DNA from: Populus alba
Lineage: Eukaryota > Streptophyta > Magnoliopsida > Malpighiales > Salicaceae
Assembly: GCF_005239225.2 (NCBI RefSeq)
Contig: NC_133284.1
Location: 5,485,770-5,549,769 of the forward strand
Length of the DNA stretch: 64,000 nucleotides
Reading direction: 5' to 3'
Position 1 is the stretch's first letter. The number at the start of each line of letters is the position of its first letter. Positions 38,120 through 48,529 of this stretch are shown piece by piece. The position numbers and the translations under genes were made by a program. The notes under the pieces were generated by a model. That model searched no databases and was not told the DNA's origin. It saw nothing but the letters and a program-made list of their open reading frames with translations.

Positions 38120-40041
38120 ATGGAAAAGCCCATTACTATTGAGGAATTTTTGACCAGATCAGAATTGAACCAACATGATGAAGGGGATTGTTTGCCATCC
38201 AAGTTTGAGTCTCAATTGCCAGAGCATGTTAAATTAGATGACAGGCCACTTGGTACAGGACAATTGCTAGATTGTTGGGAAAAGTTATCCTTTTATGATC
38301 AAATCGATTTTCAGAAACAATACGGGGATCTATCACATTTACTGAAAATTAGGGTCCAACATGCTTGTTTTCAAGCCATGATAGGGTTTTGGGATCCAGA
38401 ATATCGGTGCTTCACTTTTGATACTGTGGATATGACTCCTACTATCGAGGAGTATGATGCCCTGTTAGATTGTCCCAAGTCAGAAAAGGTGTACTTTTAC
38501 ACACATACAGAGCATGCACCTTCTAATTTTGCTTGGATTACTCAAATAGACTGTCAACCAGCAAAAGCATAGGCGACTAAACGAGGAAATAGCCAGGGTT
38601 GGTTTTGGAATGTACTAGAAGCCATATTCAACAGGAGATTACGCGATGAAAGCAACGAAATTCGACTGAGAATTTTGGCCTTAGGCATATATGGTTTGGT
38701 TCTTTTCCCATCTGCCGAGGGAATGATCGATTTTGAGGCTGTTAATGTATTTAAAAGTGTGGTGACCCTTAAAATCAACCCTGCTACAGCGATATTGGCA
38801 GAAACCTTCTCATCCTTAAATTATTGTAGAAAAGCTGGAAGGGGTCGTTTAAGATGTTGTTTGCAGTTGTTGTTTGTCTGGACTGTGAGTTATATGATTG
38901 AGGGAAAGATTTCAGGTTTGATTGGTACCCCATGGCATCTTTATTCTAAGCTGGAGAATGTCACTGAAAAACATTTGCATGAAGTAGGAAGATCCACATG
39001 GGAATCAATGTTTCGAAGTTTAAGTAAAAGTGGAGGAGTCGATATTCTTACTTCAAATCTTATCTGACATACTGTGGTGAGTACCCATGGGTTCCGTTGA
39101 TAGGAGCCCGTTGCTGTATTAGTTATTGTCCCAACATGGTTTTGCGACAGTTTGGATTTGAGCAGTTTATTCCAAGGACTACCGAACTGGCAACATTTTA
39201 TGAAGATTTCAAGACCTCGAAGAAATTATTAGAGTCAGTAAAGAAGGCATGGAAACATCCTGGTAGGGTTACTTCTGCTAAGAGAGTAGAAGGAAAAACA
39301 ACTAAAGGGTATCCGATATGGCAAAAGACGAGAGGGAAAGGGTACAGAGTTCCTCCTTTTGAAGGGCCACCAAGGTCTATGATTCAGTCTGTTGAAGACA
39401 TATACGAAGAAGTTCGCGCCCAACAAGAATCTTACAACCTAAGTTTGAATGCTGAAGTGGAAGAGTTAGGGGCTAAAAGAAGAAGGTTAGAATCTAATCT
39501 AATCACTCAAGAAAAAGCTTTGGCTAACACAAGAAAAGAAAAGGATGATTTGTTAGCACAACTACAACAGCAACAACTTAAGTTCCAGCAACTACAAGAA
39601 AAATATGTACTTTTATTAGAGGATAAGAAGAGGCAAGATGTTAGTATGAAGAGATGGATTGGAAGAGCATCAAAAGCTGAGGAAATGGTATTGAAGTTGG
39701 AAGAGACGAATGAATCACTCCAGGAGCAGTGCCGAAGTCAAGATATAATAATTGCCAATTTAGATGAGCGAGTGGATCATTTGCTTTCTATTGAGCAGAC
39801 CTTATCATCAGAAAAAGAAAATGCAGAAAGAGAAGCAGAATGTTGGGCTTCTGAAGCTATGCGCTATCATGTACAAGCAGATGATGCCAAGAATTATGCT
39901 TTAGGATTAAGAGGCATAGCCCAACAAATAACAGACGGTGAACCAATGACTAGAAATGAATTCCATCGGTTTTTTGGGTTGATCAGAGATGGAATTAATG
40001 AGATCTCAGCATATGACGGTCCAAGGCTTTGGAAAGATTGA
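38120..40041 (+). pseudogene. Retrotransposon ORF1 (Tat/Ogre extra ORF), disrupted
   Basis: ORF1 lies upstream of gag only in Tat/Ogre-type elements and its function is unknown. The N-terminal part has the phrases LLKIRVQHACFQAMIGFWD and MTPTIEEYDALL, which I associate with a plant-specific domain found in these elements and in host copies (called plant mobile domain-like or DUF7745; the name is not verified). The C-terminal half (about 39400-39900) is a long Glu/Lys/Gln-rich coiled coil. Disruptions: an in-frame TAG at 38570-38572, then a frameshift between about 39030 and 39070 where homology moves from frame 2 to frame 1. The reading frame then stays open to 40041. Confidence 0.75.
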
Positions 40042-40366
40042 GTCTGTTGTGATTATAATATTGTAAAATAATGAGAAATGCTTATTTTGATTCTGATTTA
40101 TGGCATCAAATTTCTCCCCTAAATCGGTTCAAGTCCCTGTAGGTTTGGAGTCCTCAGTGAGAACTTTTTTTTAAGAGAATTTGATCTGGTTTGTTCCTTA
40201 TCATAAGTTAAAAGAAAATTTGAAACCAATAACAAGCATGCATAAACCATATGGCATTTTGCATCCATTTGTGCATTTCATTTAGTTTACTTGCATTCAT
40301 TCAGGTTGAAATATAGGTCCCCCAAGAGGACATAAAATTCATTGCACTCGACTACGAAGGAAGATA
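40042..40366. other. Spacer between ORF1 and gag
   Basis: No ORF or motif is recognised. This is the usual non-coding spacer between ORF1 and gag in this element type. Confidence 0.5.
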
Positions 40367-43300
40367 ATGGAGAATGAAGAAAGAGCCCAACTAGAGGCTC
40401 ATTATCAAAGAGAGTTAGAGAGCATGAAAAACGATATAGCACGACTTACAAGTCTACTCGAGCAGACCCTAGTATCCAAGTCTGGGGAAGGTACCTCTAC
40501 CTAGCCGACAGTTGCAACTCCATCTATATCTATGCCATCAGCTCCCTTTGTATTCTCGCCTCAAAATTTAGGGGCAAATCCCTCTTCATTCAAACAACAG
40601 TTCACTGCCAATGTTCCACCAGCACAAGTGCCAGTTACTGTAAACCTGGCAACTGATGACCCACAAAGGATGAAATTCTCTGAAAATGTCGATTATGATA
40701 AATTGACCGCTCTAGAAGAGAGATTGAAGGCAGTCGAAGGGCATACTTATATGATCCTGTTTATGCTGCAGAAATGTGTTTAGTTCCAAATGTAGTTGTA
40801 CCCAAGGAATTTAGGGTACCAGAATTCATCAAGTATACTGGAACTGAATGCCCAGTCACTCATCTTAAATCTTATTGCAATAAGATGGCAGAAGTAGTGA
40901 ATGATGAGAAACTTCTCATCCATTTCTTTCAAGACAGTCTTTCTGAATCGGCATTAAGCTGGTATACAAGGCTGGATAACACCAAGATCAGAAAGTGGAA
41001 ATATTTGGTAAAAGCCTTTGTGGAGCAGTATAAATTCAACATGGAGGTAGCCCCGGACAGGTCAAGCTTGTTAATCATGGAAAAGGGCAGCAAAGAGACT
41101 ATAAGAGAATACGCTTTGAGATGGCGTGAAAAAGCATCTCATGTGCAACCCTCTTTGTTAGAAAAAGAAATGGTCACTCTTTTTTCTAACACTTTTAAAT
41201 CTCCCTACTTTGAACACCTCGTGGGTAGTTCAGCTCAGCATTTCTATGATGCTGTAACTATCGCTGAGAGAATAGAACAAGCGATAAGAGCGGGGAGAAT
41301 GTCAGAGCCTACTGAGAAGAGAGGCTTTACTGGGAAAAAGAAGGATTTCGAGGTGAACAACGTGGAAGGAGTGTATAAGGGTAAGAAAACAAATTACCAC
41401 CATTATAACTTCCAAATGCCTACCCAACAAGTTGCAAGTGTAAACTTCACTAAACCTTTCCCCACCAACCAACAAAACCAACCACATGACCAACAAAGTA
41501 ACCATATCGTTAATCCTCCAAGAAGGAATTTTCAAAGAACCCAAGAACGATTGCCACCATTGCCACTTCCTTTGGGAGAAATGTACTCAAAGTTGTTGAG
41601 TATTGGGCAAGTAGCTCCCGTTCCCTTAACCCCACTGCAAACTCCATACCCAAATTGGTATAAGCCAGATCTGAAATGTGAATATCATGCTGGCGTTGCT
41701 GGGCATAACATTGAAAGCTGCAATGCATTTAAAAACAAGCTTCTGCAATTGATAAAGGCTGGATGGATAACTTTTGATGATGCACTGAATGTGAAGTCCA
41801 ATCCTTTGCCCAATCATGCTGCAAGCAGTGGAGGAGTGAATGCTGTAGGAATTGAGGGTAAGAAGGAAAGAGTTTTGAAGGTTTCCATGGAAAGATTGTA
41901 TGATATGCTAGTACAGTCTGGATATTTATCTGAGTTTGAACCAGTGATGAATGAAAATAATTACTGTAAGTTTCATGGCAAGGTGGGACATCACATTGAT
42001 GATTGTGAAGAATTTCACCAAGAAGTGAAAAGGATGCTGACTTTCGGCATGTTAAGGATAGAGAGTGAAGAAGAGAGCAGTGAAGTTGGGATGATAGGCC
42101 GTCAGGAGACAAAAATGGAAGTTTGTAGACTCCAACCAACTGTGGGTGGTCCACCAAAACTAATCCTGACCAAGCCTGTATGCACAAACAGTGAAAGTTA
42201 TGGCTCTATGCCTTACAATTATGGGTATTTTTTCAACATTAAGAACCCTACTCCCATCTTTCACCCTGAAATCGGCGGTTTAACTCGAAGTGGTCGTTGT
42301 TTTACACCAGAAGAATTAGAGAGGCAGAGGAAAGCCAAAGGAAAAGAGATAGTTGATGCTTTTAAAGGCATGGAAGTGAACAAGCCTATAAGTGAAGACG
42401 AGTCTAACGAATTTCTGAAGTTGATGAAGCATAGTGAGTATAGTGTGGTGGATCAATTGAAGAAAACTCCTGCTAGAATCTCTTTAATGTCACTTATCTT
42501 GAGTTCCGAGTTACACCGTAAGGCATTGCAAAAGGTGTTGAATGAAGCATATGTGCCACAGGATATTACTCAAGATACAATGGAACATTTGGTGGGAAGA
42601 ATTCAAGCCTCTAATTACTTATACTTCACAGAAGATGAGCTAGACCCGGAAGGGACTGGGCATAACAAGCCTTTGTACATCACTGTGAAATGTAAAGACT
42701 GTTTGATCGGCAAAATACTTGTGGATAATGGTTCAGCGTTGAATGTGCTACCCAAACATATGCTAGATGAGATGCCAATTGATGCTACCTACATGAGACC
42801 AAGCACGATGACAGCTAGAGCATATGATGGTTCCCCTAGACAGGTGATAGGGACCATTGACATTGAATTGTTTATAGGGCCTCAGATGTTTTTGATAACC
42901 TTACAAGTGATGGATATCCATCCTTCGTATAGCATGTTATTGGGAAGGCCATGGATACACGCCGCTGGGGCTGTTACATCATCTCTACACCAATGTTTGA
43001 AGTATATTATCAATGGTACTCTAGTAAAAGTTAAGGCAGAAGAAACCTTGTCCATGATAAGGAATGTGTCGGTCCCTTATATTGAAGCAGAAGATTGCAA
43101 AGATGGAAATCTCCATGCCTTCGAGGTTGTGAACACTGAATGGGTACCAGAGAATACGGTGTTAAGAAGACCAATGATTTCTGATACTGCCCGAATGATA
43201 GCTAAGTGCTTTTTGAAACATGGGCTACCATTCCAGAATGATCCAATTGCTGGAAATCTCAAGAGAGTCAACATAATGAAAATTAAGGCTGTTGATCAGA

Positions 43301-43712
43301 GGTTTGAGCTTGGCTTTAAGCCTAAGAAAGATGATTACCAGAGAGCTGCTAGGATTAAGCGAGAAAGAAGGTTGGCCAGAATGGAAGGAAGGAAGCCAGA
43401 AGAAGAAGACATTGTAATCCCACCTATCCATGTTTCTTTCCCAAAGTCAGCATATGTGATGAAACCTGAAAACATGATTGAAGTCTTGGGGCAGAAACTT
43501 GCTTTCATGGATATCAACAATGTAGAGGAAGGTGAAGGAAAAGGCTGGAATTCTGATGACGAGCCAAAAATAGCAAAAGAAGATGAACTGTTACCTCAGT
43601 TAACTGTCCACTCTCTAGAGGAGGCTCCAACCAACACCTTTGTGCGAAAGCTGGCTGTTGACGAAGTATTCCATAATTGGGAGATTGAAGAAGCCCCAGT
43701 TGTTTTCAAGAA
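40367..43712 (+). pseudogene. Retrotransposon gag-protease, disrupted near its start
   Basis: Gag makes the particle; the aspartic protease cuts the polyprotein. The likely start is the ATG at 40367, opening a short coiled coil. A TAG at 40502-40504 and a frameshift at about 40741-40750 break the N-terminal part. The rest is open for 980 codons from 40774. The gag domain includes the HFFQDSLSESALSWYTRL segment. Two CHHC-type knuckles follow: CEYHAGVAGHNIESC (about 41678) and CKFHGKVGHHIDDC (about 41968). The protease has the DNGS active site at 42724-42735 and the MLLGRPWIH flap-side motif near 42937. The exon ends at AA/GTAATG (43712/43713), where the frame would stop two codons later if unspliced. 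Confidence 0.85.
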
Positions 43713-43958
43713 GTAATGAATAAGCGTCTGCTTATATTTGCTCTTATGTACTTTGTGTGCTTTGCTTTGTAGTTTGCTTTGTGTTTTTGTACCTAGTTGA
43801 AAATCTTGGTTTAAGATGTCAACATAAGGTCTTTTCATAATTATTGAGTCAACTTTTAAAATATTATTGAGATCTTGCATTTTCTTCAGCAATTGTTGTC
43901 TTTTTTGTTTTGTTTGGCTACAAGATACGCATTTACACAAAACACCTTCCGCTTCCAG
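43713..43958 (+). other. Retrotransposon intron between protease and RT
   Basis: A GTAATG donor and a CTTCCGCTTCCAG acceptor bound 246 bp. Joining the sides restores one reading frame (Lys codon split 2+1). Unspliced, the gag-protease frame stops at 43714-43716. The interior is T-rich like a plant intron. Such an intron at this place is a described trait of Ogre elements. Splicing is inferred from sequence only. Confidence 0.8.
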
Positions 43959-46783
43959 GAATTCTAAAAGCGAATCCTCCATAAATCCACAAACATATTG
44001 CATTGAAAATGAATGGCCAAACTTTGATAAGGATGTGATTGCAATGGACGAAGAGGAATGTAATGAAGATTATATGAAAGAGTTCACTAGACAAGTAGAA
44101 CAGTCTGAGCATGCTTGGAAACCTGCAAAAGAAGAATTAGAGGTGATAAATGTAGGCACCGAGCAAGATAAAAGAGAGCTAAAGATTGGAACTCTGATTA
44201 CTACAGAAGAAAGATGCAGTTTAACCTCATTACTACAAGAGTATATGGATGTGTTTGCCTGGTCTTATGCAGATATGCCTGGTTTAGACATTGATATTGT
44301 AGTGCACAGAGTGCCTTTGATAGAAGGATGTAAACCTGTCAAGCAGAAATTGAGAAGAATTCGCCCGGATATTCTACTCAAGGTCAAGGTAGAGATAAAG
44401 AAGCAGTGGGATGCTGGTTTTCTAGAAGTCATTAAATACCCTCAATGGGTATCGAACATAGTGGTTGTACCGAAGAAGGACGACAAAATCAGAGTATGTG
44501 TAGACTTCAGGGATCTAAACAAAGCTAGTCCAAAGGATAATTTTCCTTTGCCTCACATAGATGTCTTGGTAGACAATGCTGCTAGAAGCTCAACTTATTC
44601 CTTCATGGATGGATTCTCCGGGTATAACCAGATTAAAATGGCTGAAGAAGATAAAGAGAAGACCACTTTTGTCACACCATGGGGAACATTTTGCTACAAA
44701 GTGATGCCATTCGGGTTAAAGAATGTTGGAGCCACATATCAAAGGGCAATGGTGACACTTTTTCATGATATGATACATAAAGAGATTGAAGTGTATGTGG
44801 ATGACATGGTTGCCAAGTCTACGAATGAAGAAGATCACGTTCAGATTCTAAGAAAATTATTTGATAGACTAAGGAAGTATCAGTTGAAATTGAATCCTGC
44901 AAAATGCTCATTTGGGGTGAAGTCTGGAAAGTTGCTAGGGTTTGTGATAAGTAATAAAGGAATAGAGGTCGATCCTGATAAAGTGAAAGCAATTCAGGCT
45001 ATGACAGCTCCTAAAACCGAAAAAGAAGTAAGAGGTTTCTTGGGACGTTTGAATTACATTGCACGATTCATATCTCAGTTAACAGCAACATGTGAGCCCA
45101 TTTTTCGATTGCTTCGAAAAAAGAATCCTGGTACTTGGGACAAAGATTGTCAAGAAGCTTTTGATAAAATAAAGCAATACCTACAGAATCCACCTTTGTT
45201 AGTGCCGCCTGTACCTGGAAGACCTTTGATCTTGTATTTGACAGTAACGGAAGAAGCAATGGGTTGTGTGTTAGGACAACATGATGAGTCTGGAAGAAAA
45301 GAGCAAGCTATCTATTATCTGAGCAAGAAGTTTACAGATTGTGAATCCAGATATACTATGATTGAAAGGCTGTGTTGTGCTCTTGTATGGAGCACGAAGC
45401 GTCTTCGACAATATATGTTGTATTATACCACCTGGTTGATCTCAAAAATGGATCCTCTTAAATACATCTTTGAGAAACCTTACTTATCAAGCTGAATAGC
45501 AAGGTGGCAAGTAATGTTGGCCGAGTATGACATTGTATACAAGACAAGAAAATCTGTAAAAGGAAGTGTAATTGCTGATCATTTGGCAGATAATGCTATC
45601 AAAGATTATGAGCCTTTGAAATTTGACTTCCCGGATGAGGATGTGTTGATAGTAGAAGAAGACAAAGAGAAGAATGATTGGTGGATTATGTATTTTGATG
45701 GGGCAGTGAATGTATCTGGCAATGGAGCGGGGGCTGTGATAATCTCACCTGACCATAAGCAATATCCCATCTCAATCAAACTACAATTTGAATGTACCAA
45801 CAATACTGCTGAATATGAGGCTTGTATCCTTGGGTTAGAAGCTGCTTTGGAGATGAAAATAAAGAAGCTTGATGTCTATGGGGATTCAATGTTAATAATC
45901 TGTCAAGTGAAAGGCGAATGGCAGACCAAATAAGAAAAATTGATCCTATATCAACAATATCTCTCAAAACTGACTGAGGGCTTTGATGAGATAGATTTTA
46001 CCCATATGGGAAGAGACAAAAAACCAGTTTGCTGATGCTTTGGCAACCTTAGCTTCTATGGCCAAAATTGATTACGGAATCAGGGTACAACCAATCCATA
46101 TTGAGATTAAAAATTTTCCAGCTCATTGTTGTTCAGTCGAAGGAGAAAATAGATGGGAACCCATGGTTTTATGACATCAAACGGTTTATCCAATATCAAG
46201 AATATCCCTTGGGGGCATCTAAAGCAGATATGAAGACCTTGAGAAGGTTAGCCATGGAATTTTACCTAGATGGAGAAATTCTATATAAAAGATCATTCAA
46301 TGGAACTTTACTAAGATGTCTAGACGAAATCGAAGCTAAGTAGCATTGCAAGAAATTCATGAAGGAATTTGTGCAACTCATGCAAGTGGGCACATGATGG
46401 CTAGACAAATGCAACGATATGGGTACTTCTGGATGACCATGGGAGAAAGATTGCATCGATTTATGTCAGAAAATGCCATAAATGTCAAGTGTACAGTGAT
46501 AAGATAAATGCACCTCCAGCTCCTCTGTCTAATATGACATCACCATGGCCATTGCAATGTGGGGAATAGATGTGATTGGTCCAATCAACCCAAAGGCCAG
46601 CAATAGGCATCAATTTTATCTTAGTAGCCATTGATTACTTCACAAAGTGGGTGGAGGCCAGCTCTTATACTCATGTAACTCAAAAAAGTGGTCAAGTGCT
46701 TCATTGAGAAAGATTTGATATGTCGGTACGGTACACCTGAGAAGATAGTGACCGACAACGCCCAAAATTTTAATGGAAAAAAT
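43959..46783 (+). pseudogene. Retrotransposon pol: RT, RNase H, second RNase H, integrase; disrupted and cut by the gap
   Basis: RT is intact in frame from 43959 to 45492, with VCVDFRDLNKASPKDNFPLP and the catalytic YVDD at 44794-44805. The first RNase H follows, with KEQAIYYLSKKFTDCE near 45300. A TGA at 45493-45495 ends it. The second, archaeal-type RNase H has its acidic residues in YFDGA (45691), NNTAEYEA (about 45799) and YGDS (about 45878), and ends in a TAA at 45931-45933. A frameshift in an A run at about 46016-46022 and others near 46130, 46335, 46460 and 46615 follow. Integrase shows the zinc-binding HHCC segment (46358 to CHKC at 46474), the first core Asp in WGIDVIGP (46569) and the second in TDNAQNF (46754). 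The third catalytic residue falls in the gap. Confidence 0.88.
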
Positions 46784-47283
46784 NNNNNNNNNNNNNNNNN
46801 NNNNNNNNNNNNNNNNNNNNNNNNNNNNNNNNNNNNNNNNNNNNNNNNNNNNNNNNNNNNNNNNNNNNNNNNNNNNNNNNNNNNNNNNNNNNNNNNNNNN
46901 NNNNNNNNNNNNNNNNNNNNNNNNNNNNNNNNNNNNNNNNNNNNNNNNNNNNNNNNNNNNNNNNNNNNNNNNNNNNNNNNNNNNNNNNNNNNNNNNNNNN
47001 NNNNNNNNNNNNNNNNNNNNNNNNNNNNNNNNNNNNNNNNNNNNNNNNNNNNNNNNNNNNNNNNNNNNNNNNNNNNNNNNNNNNNNNNNNNNNNNNNNNN
47101 NNNNNNNNNNNNNNNNNNNNNNNNNNNNNNNNNNNNNNNNNNNNNNNNNNNNNNNNNNNNNNNNNNNNNNNNNNNNNNNNNNNNNNNNNNNNNNNNNNNN
47201 NNNNNNNNNNNNNNNNNNNNNNNNNNNNNNNNNNNNNNNNNNNNNNNNNNNNNNNNNNNNNNNNNNNNNNNNNNNNNNNNNNN
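46784..47283. other. Assembly gap (500 N)
   Basis: Exactly 500 N, which suggests a placeholder of unknown true length. It replaces the end of integrase, the 3' LTR and the distal part of the inverted PIF/Harbinger-type element. Confidence 0.98.
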
Positions 47284-47528
47284 CAATATTTAAATTTAAA
47301 ACCTCATCAATATTAATATATATTTTTGTTTAAAAATTTTATAAACATCAATTTCAAAAGCATTTTTAACCAAACACATTAAACTACTTTTTCTTCCAAC
47401 CTCAATTTCAACCACAATTTTAACCAAACACCTATTTTTTTCAAAACCAACCTCAACTAAAAGTATTTTTTATAAAAAAATTTTTTTCAAATCACAACCA
47501 CAACAGCTATCACAATACCAAACACGCT
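47284..47528 (-). mobile_element. PIF/Harbinger-type element, inverted second copy, truncated by the gap
   Basis: Read on the minus strand from 47528 it matches 54131 onward block by block: GTGTTTGGTATTGTGATAGC, CTTTTAGTTGAGGTTGGTTT, TAGGTGTTTGGTTAAAATTG, AAAGTAGTTTAATGTGTTTG. The end is followed by TAA (47529-47531), as expected for the target duplication. Only the first 245 bp are present; the rest lies in the gap. Confidence 0.8.
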
Positions 47529-47534
47529 CTAAAT

Positions 47535-48225
47535 CATTGAAAAAGTCTCAAAACCTACAAAATTGTTCCGTAAGAAATTAAGACATCAAACCACCAATCA
47601 ACTATTCTTCCACAGTTACGAGGAAATGAAATATCAATATAAATATATGATCATCTATTATTATCGAACACTAAAAACTTTCATTTATGAGTCTATTAAT
47701 TTTTTTTTTTGGAGATTATCATAATTTCTAAAGAAAATAATGTTAATATAAATTTAGAATTTTTAATTAAGAAGTTAGAAATTTTTTATTTTTATTAAAT
47801 CAACATTTTGATTTTAATTTAGAAGTCAAAATATTTTTCTTAAAACCAATATATTTATAATTTTTTTTTTAAAAAAAACAACTCAAAATCAGTTTGAAAA
47901 AAAAAACCCCAAACTAAACATGATGAGTTGAAAAAAAAAAACTTAGTTTCAAATTCAACACATACTATAAAGAACTGTCAAAGATAAAACTTAATTACAG
48001 GATGAGATTACAGGGGGAGAGGAAACAAGAAAGATTCATAATTAACAATTGGCATCGGAATCTTTCCGGGTAATCAAACAGGAAGGCAAGTCGGATGGAG
48101 CTGGAATACCCCCAGAAAGGGCAGTTCAGAGTCAGTTTAGAAAAAGATAACAAAAGACCCACTGTGCAGCGGTTGGATATCATCGCATATCACGATTTGC
48201 ACCACGCAGGTTTCCCCCAGCTGGC
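47535..48225. other. AT-rich intergenic DNA, with a more balanced patch
   Basis: Sequence to about 47960 is AT-rich with no gene. From about 48000 to 48250 it is more balanced; a 53-codon plus-strand frame starts near 48092 (MELEYPQKGQFRVSLEKDN...) and is of unknown identity. Confidence 0.4.
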
Positions 48226-48227
48226 CC

Positions 48228-48525
48228 GTCGAGATTTACTGACGTCGGGGGTTTAGTATATCTCTTGGGTGGCACTACTTGAACACATTCATGTGCAGGG
48301 ACGACACTGTTCAGAGCTCGGAGACCATGTCACATGATAATCTCACATGGACCCCCTGCCCCAATCCTATATATATATATCCACACTGCAGTGATTGTGA
48401 AAAAACTGTGGTCCAATCTCTCTGTGACATTTAAATCCCACCCACGCTCTTTCTCTTTCTGGTCTCTAACTAACGAGGAGGACAATCTATCATGTCGCAG
48501 TTGAAAGTTAAAATCCGGTGATGAA
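48228..48525 (+). promoter_or_regulatory. Promoter-like segment with no gene behind it
   Basis: TGACGTCG (about 48240), a CTATATATATATATCC TATA box at 48367-48381, a pyrimidine-rich leader and an ATG at 48492 form a normal plant promoter layout. The ATG opens only nine codons before a stop, and AT-rich DNA follows. It may be a promoter cut off from its gene, or a non-coding transcript. Confidence 0.35.
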
Positions 48526-48529
48526 AGAA

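Larger units (their letters stand above)
35047..46783 (+). mobile_element. Degenerate Ty3/gypsy retrotransposon, Tat/Ogre type, 3' part lost in gap
   Basis: The order is 5' LTR, tRNA-Arg primer site, ORF1, gag-protease, intron, reverse transcriptase, RNase H, a second RNase H of archaeal type, then integrase. ORF1 upstream of gag, an intron between protease and RT, the second RNase H and a tRNA-Arg primer site are together the described marks of the Ogre/Tat lineage. Nonsense and frameshift changes in ORF1, gag and pol make it non-autonomous. The rest of integrase and the 3' LTR are missing behind the 500-N gap at 46784. A copy of a DNA transposon, not the LTR, is found on the far side of the gap. 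Confidence 0.9.

Noticed and set aside
41729..42187. Minus-strand open frame of 152 codons
   Set aside because: It is antisense to the gag knuckle region; the plus-strand reading has recognisable CHHC motifs.
43596..44003. Minus-strand open frame of 135 codons across the retrotransposon intron
   Set aside because: It is antisense to gag-protease, intron and pol, with no recognised product.
46621..47333. Long open frames on both strands of 186-221 codons
   Set aside because: They consist almost entirely of unknown residues from the 500-N gap.
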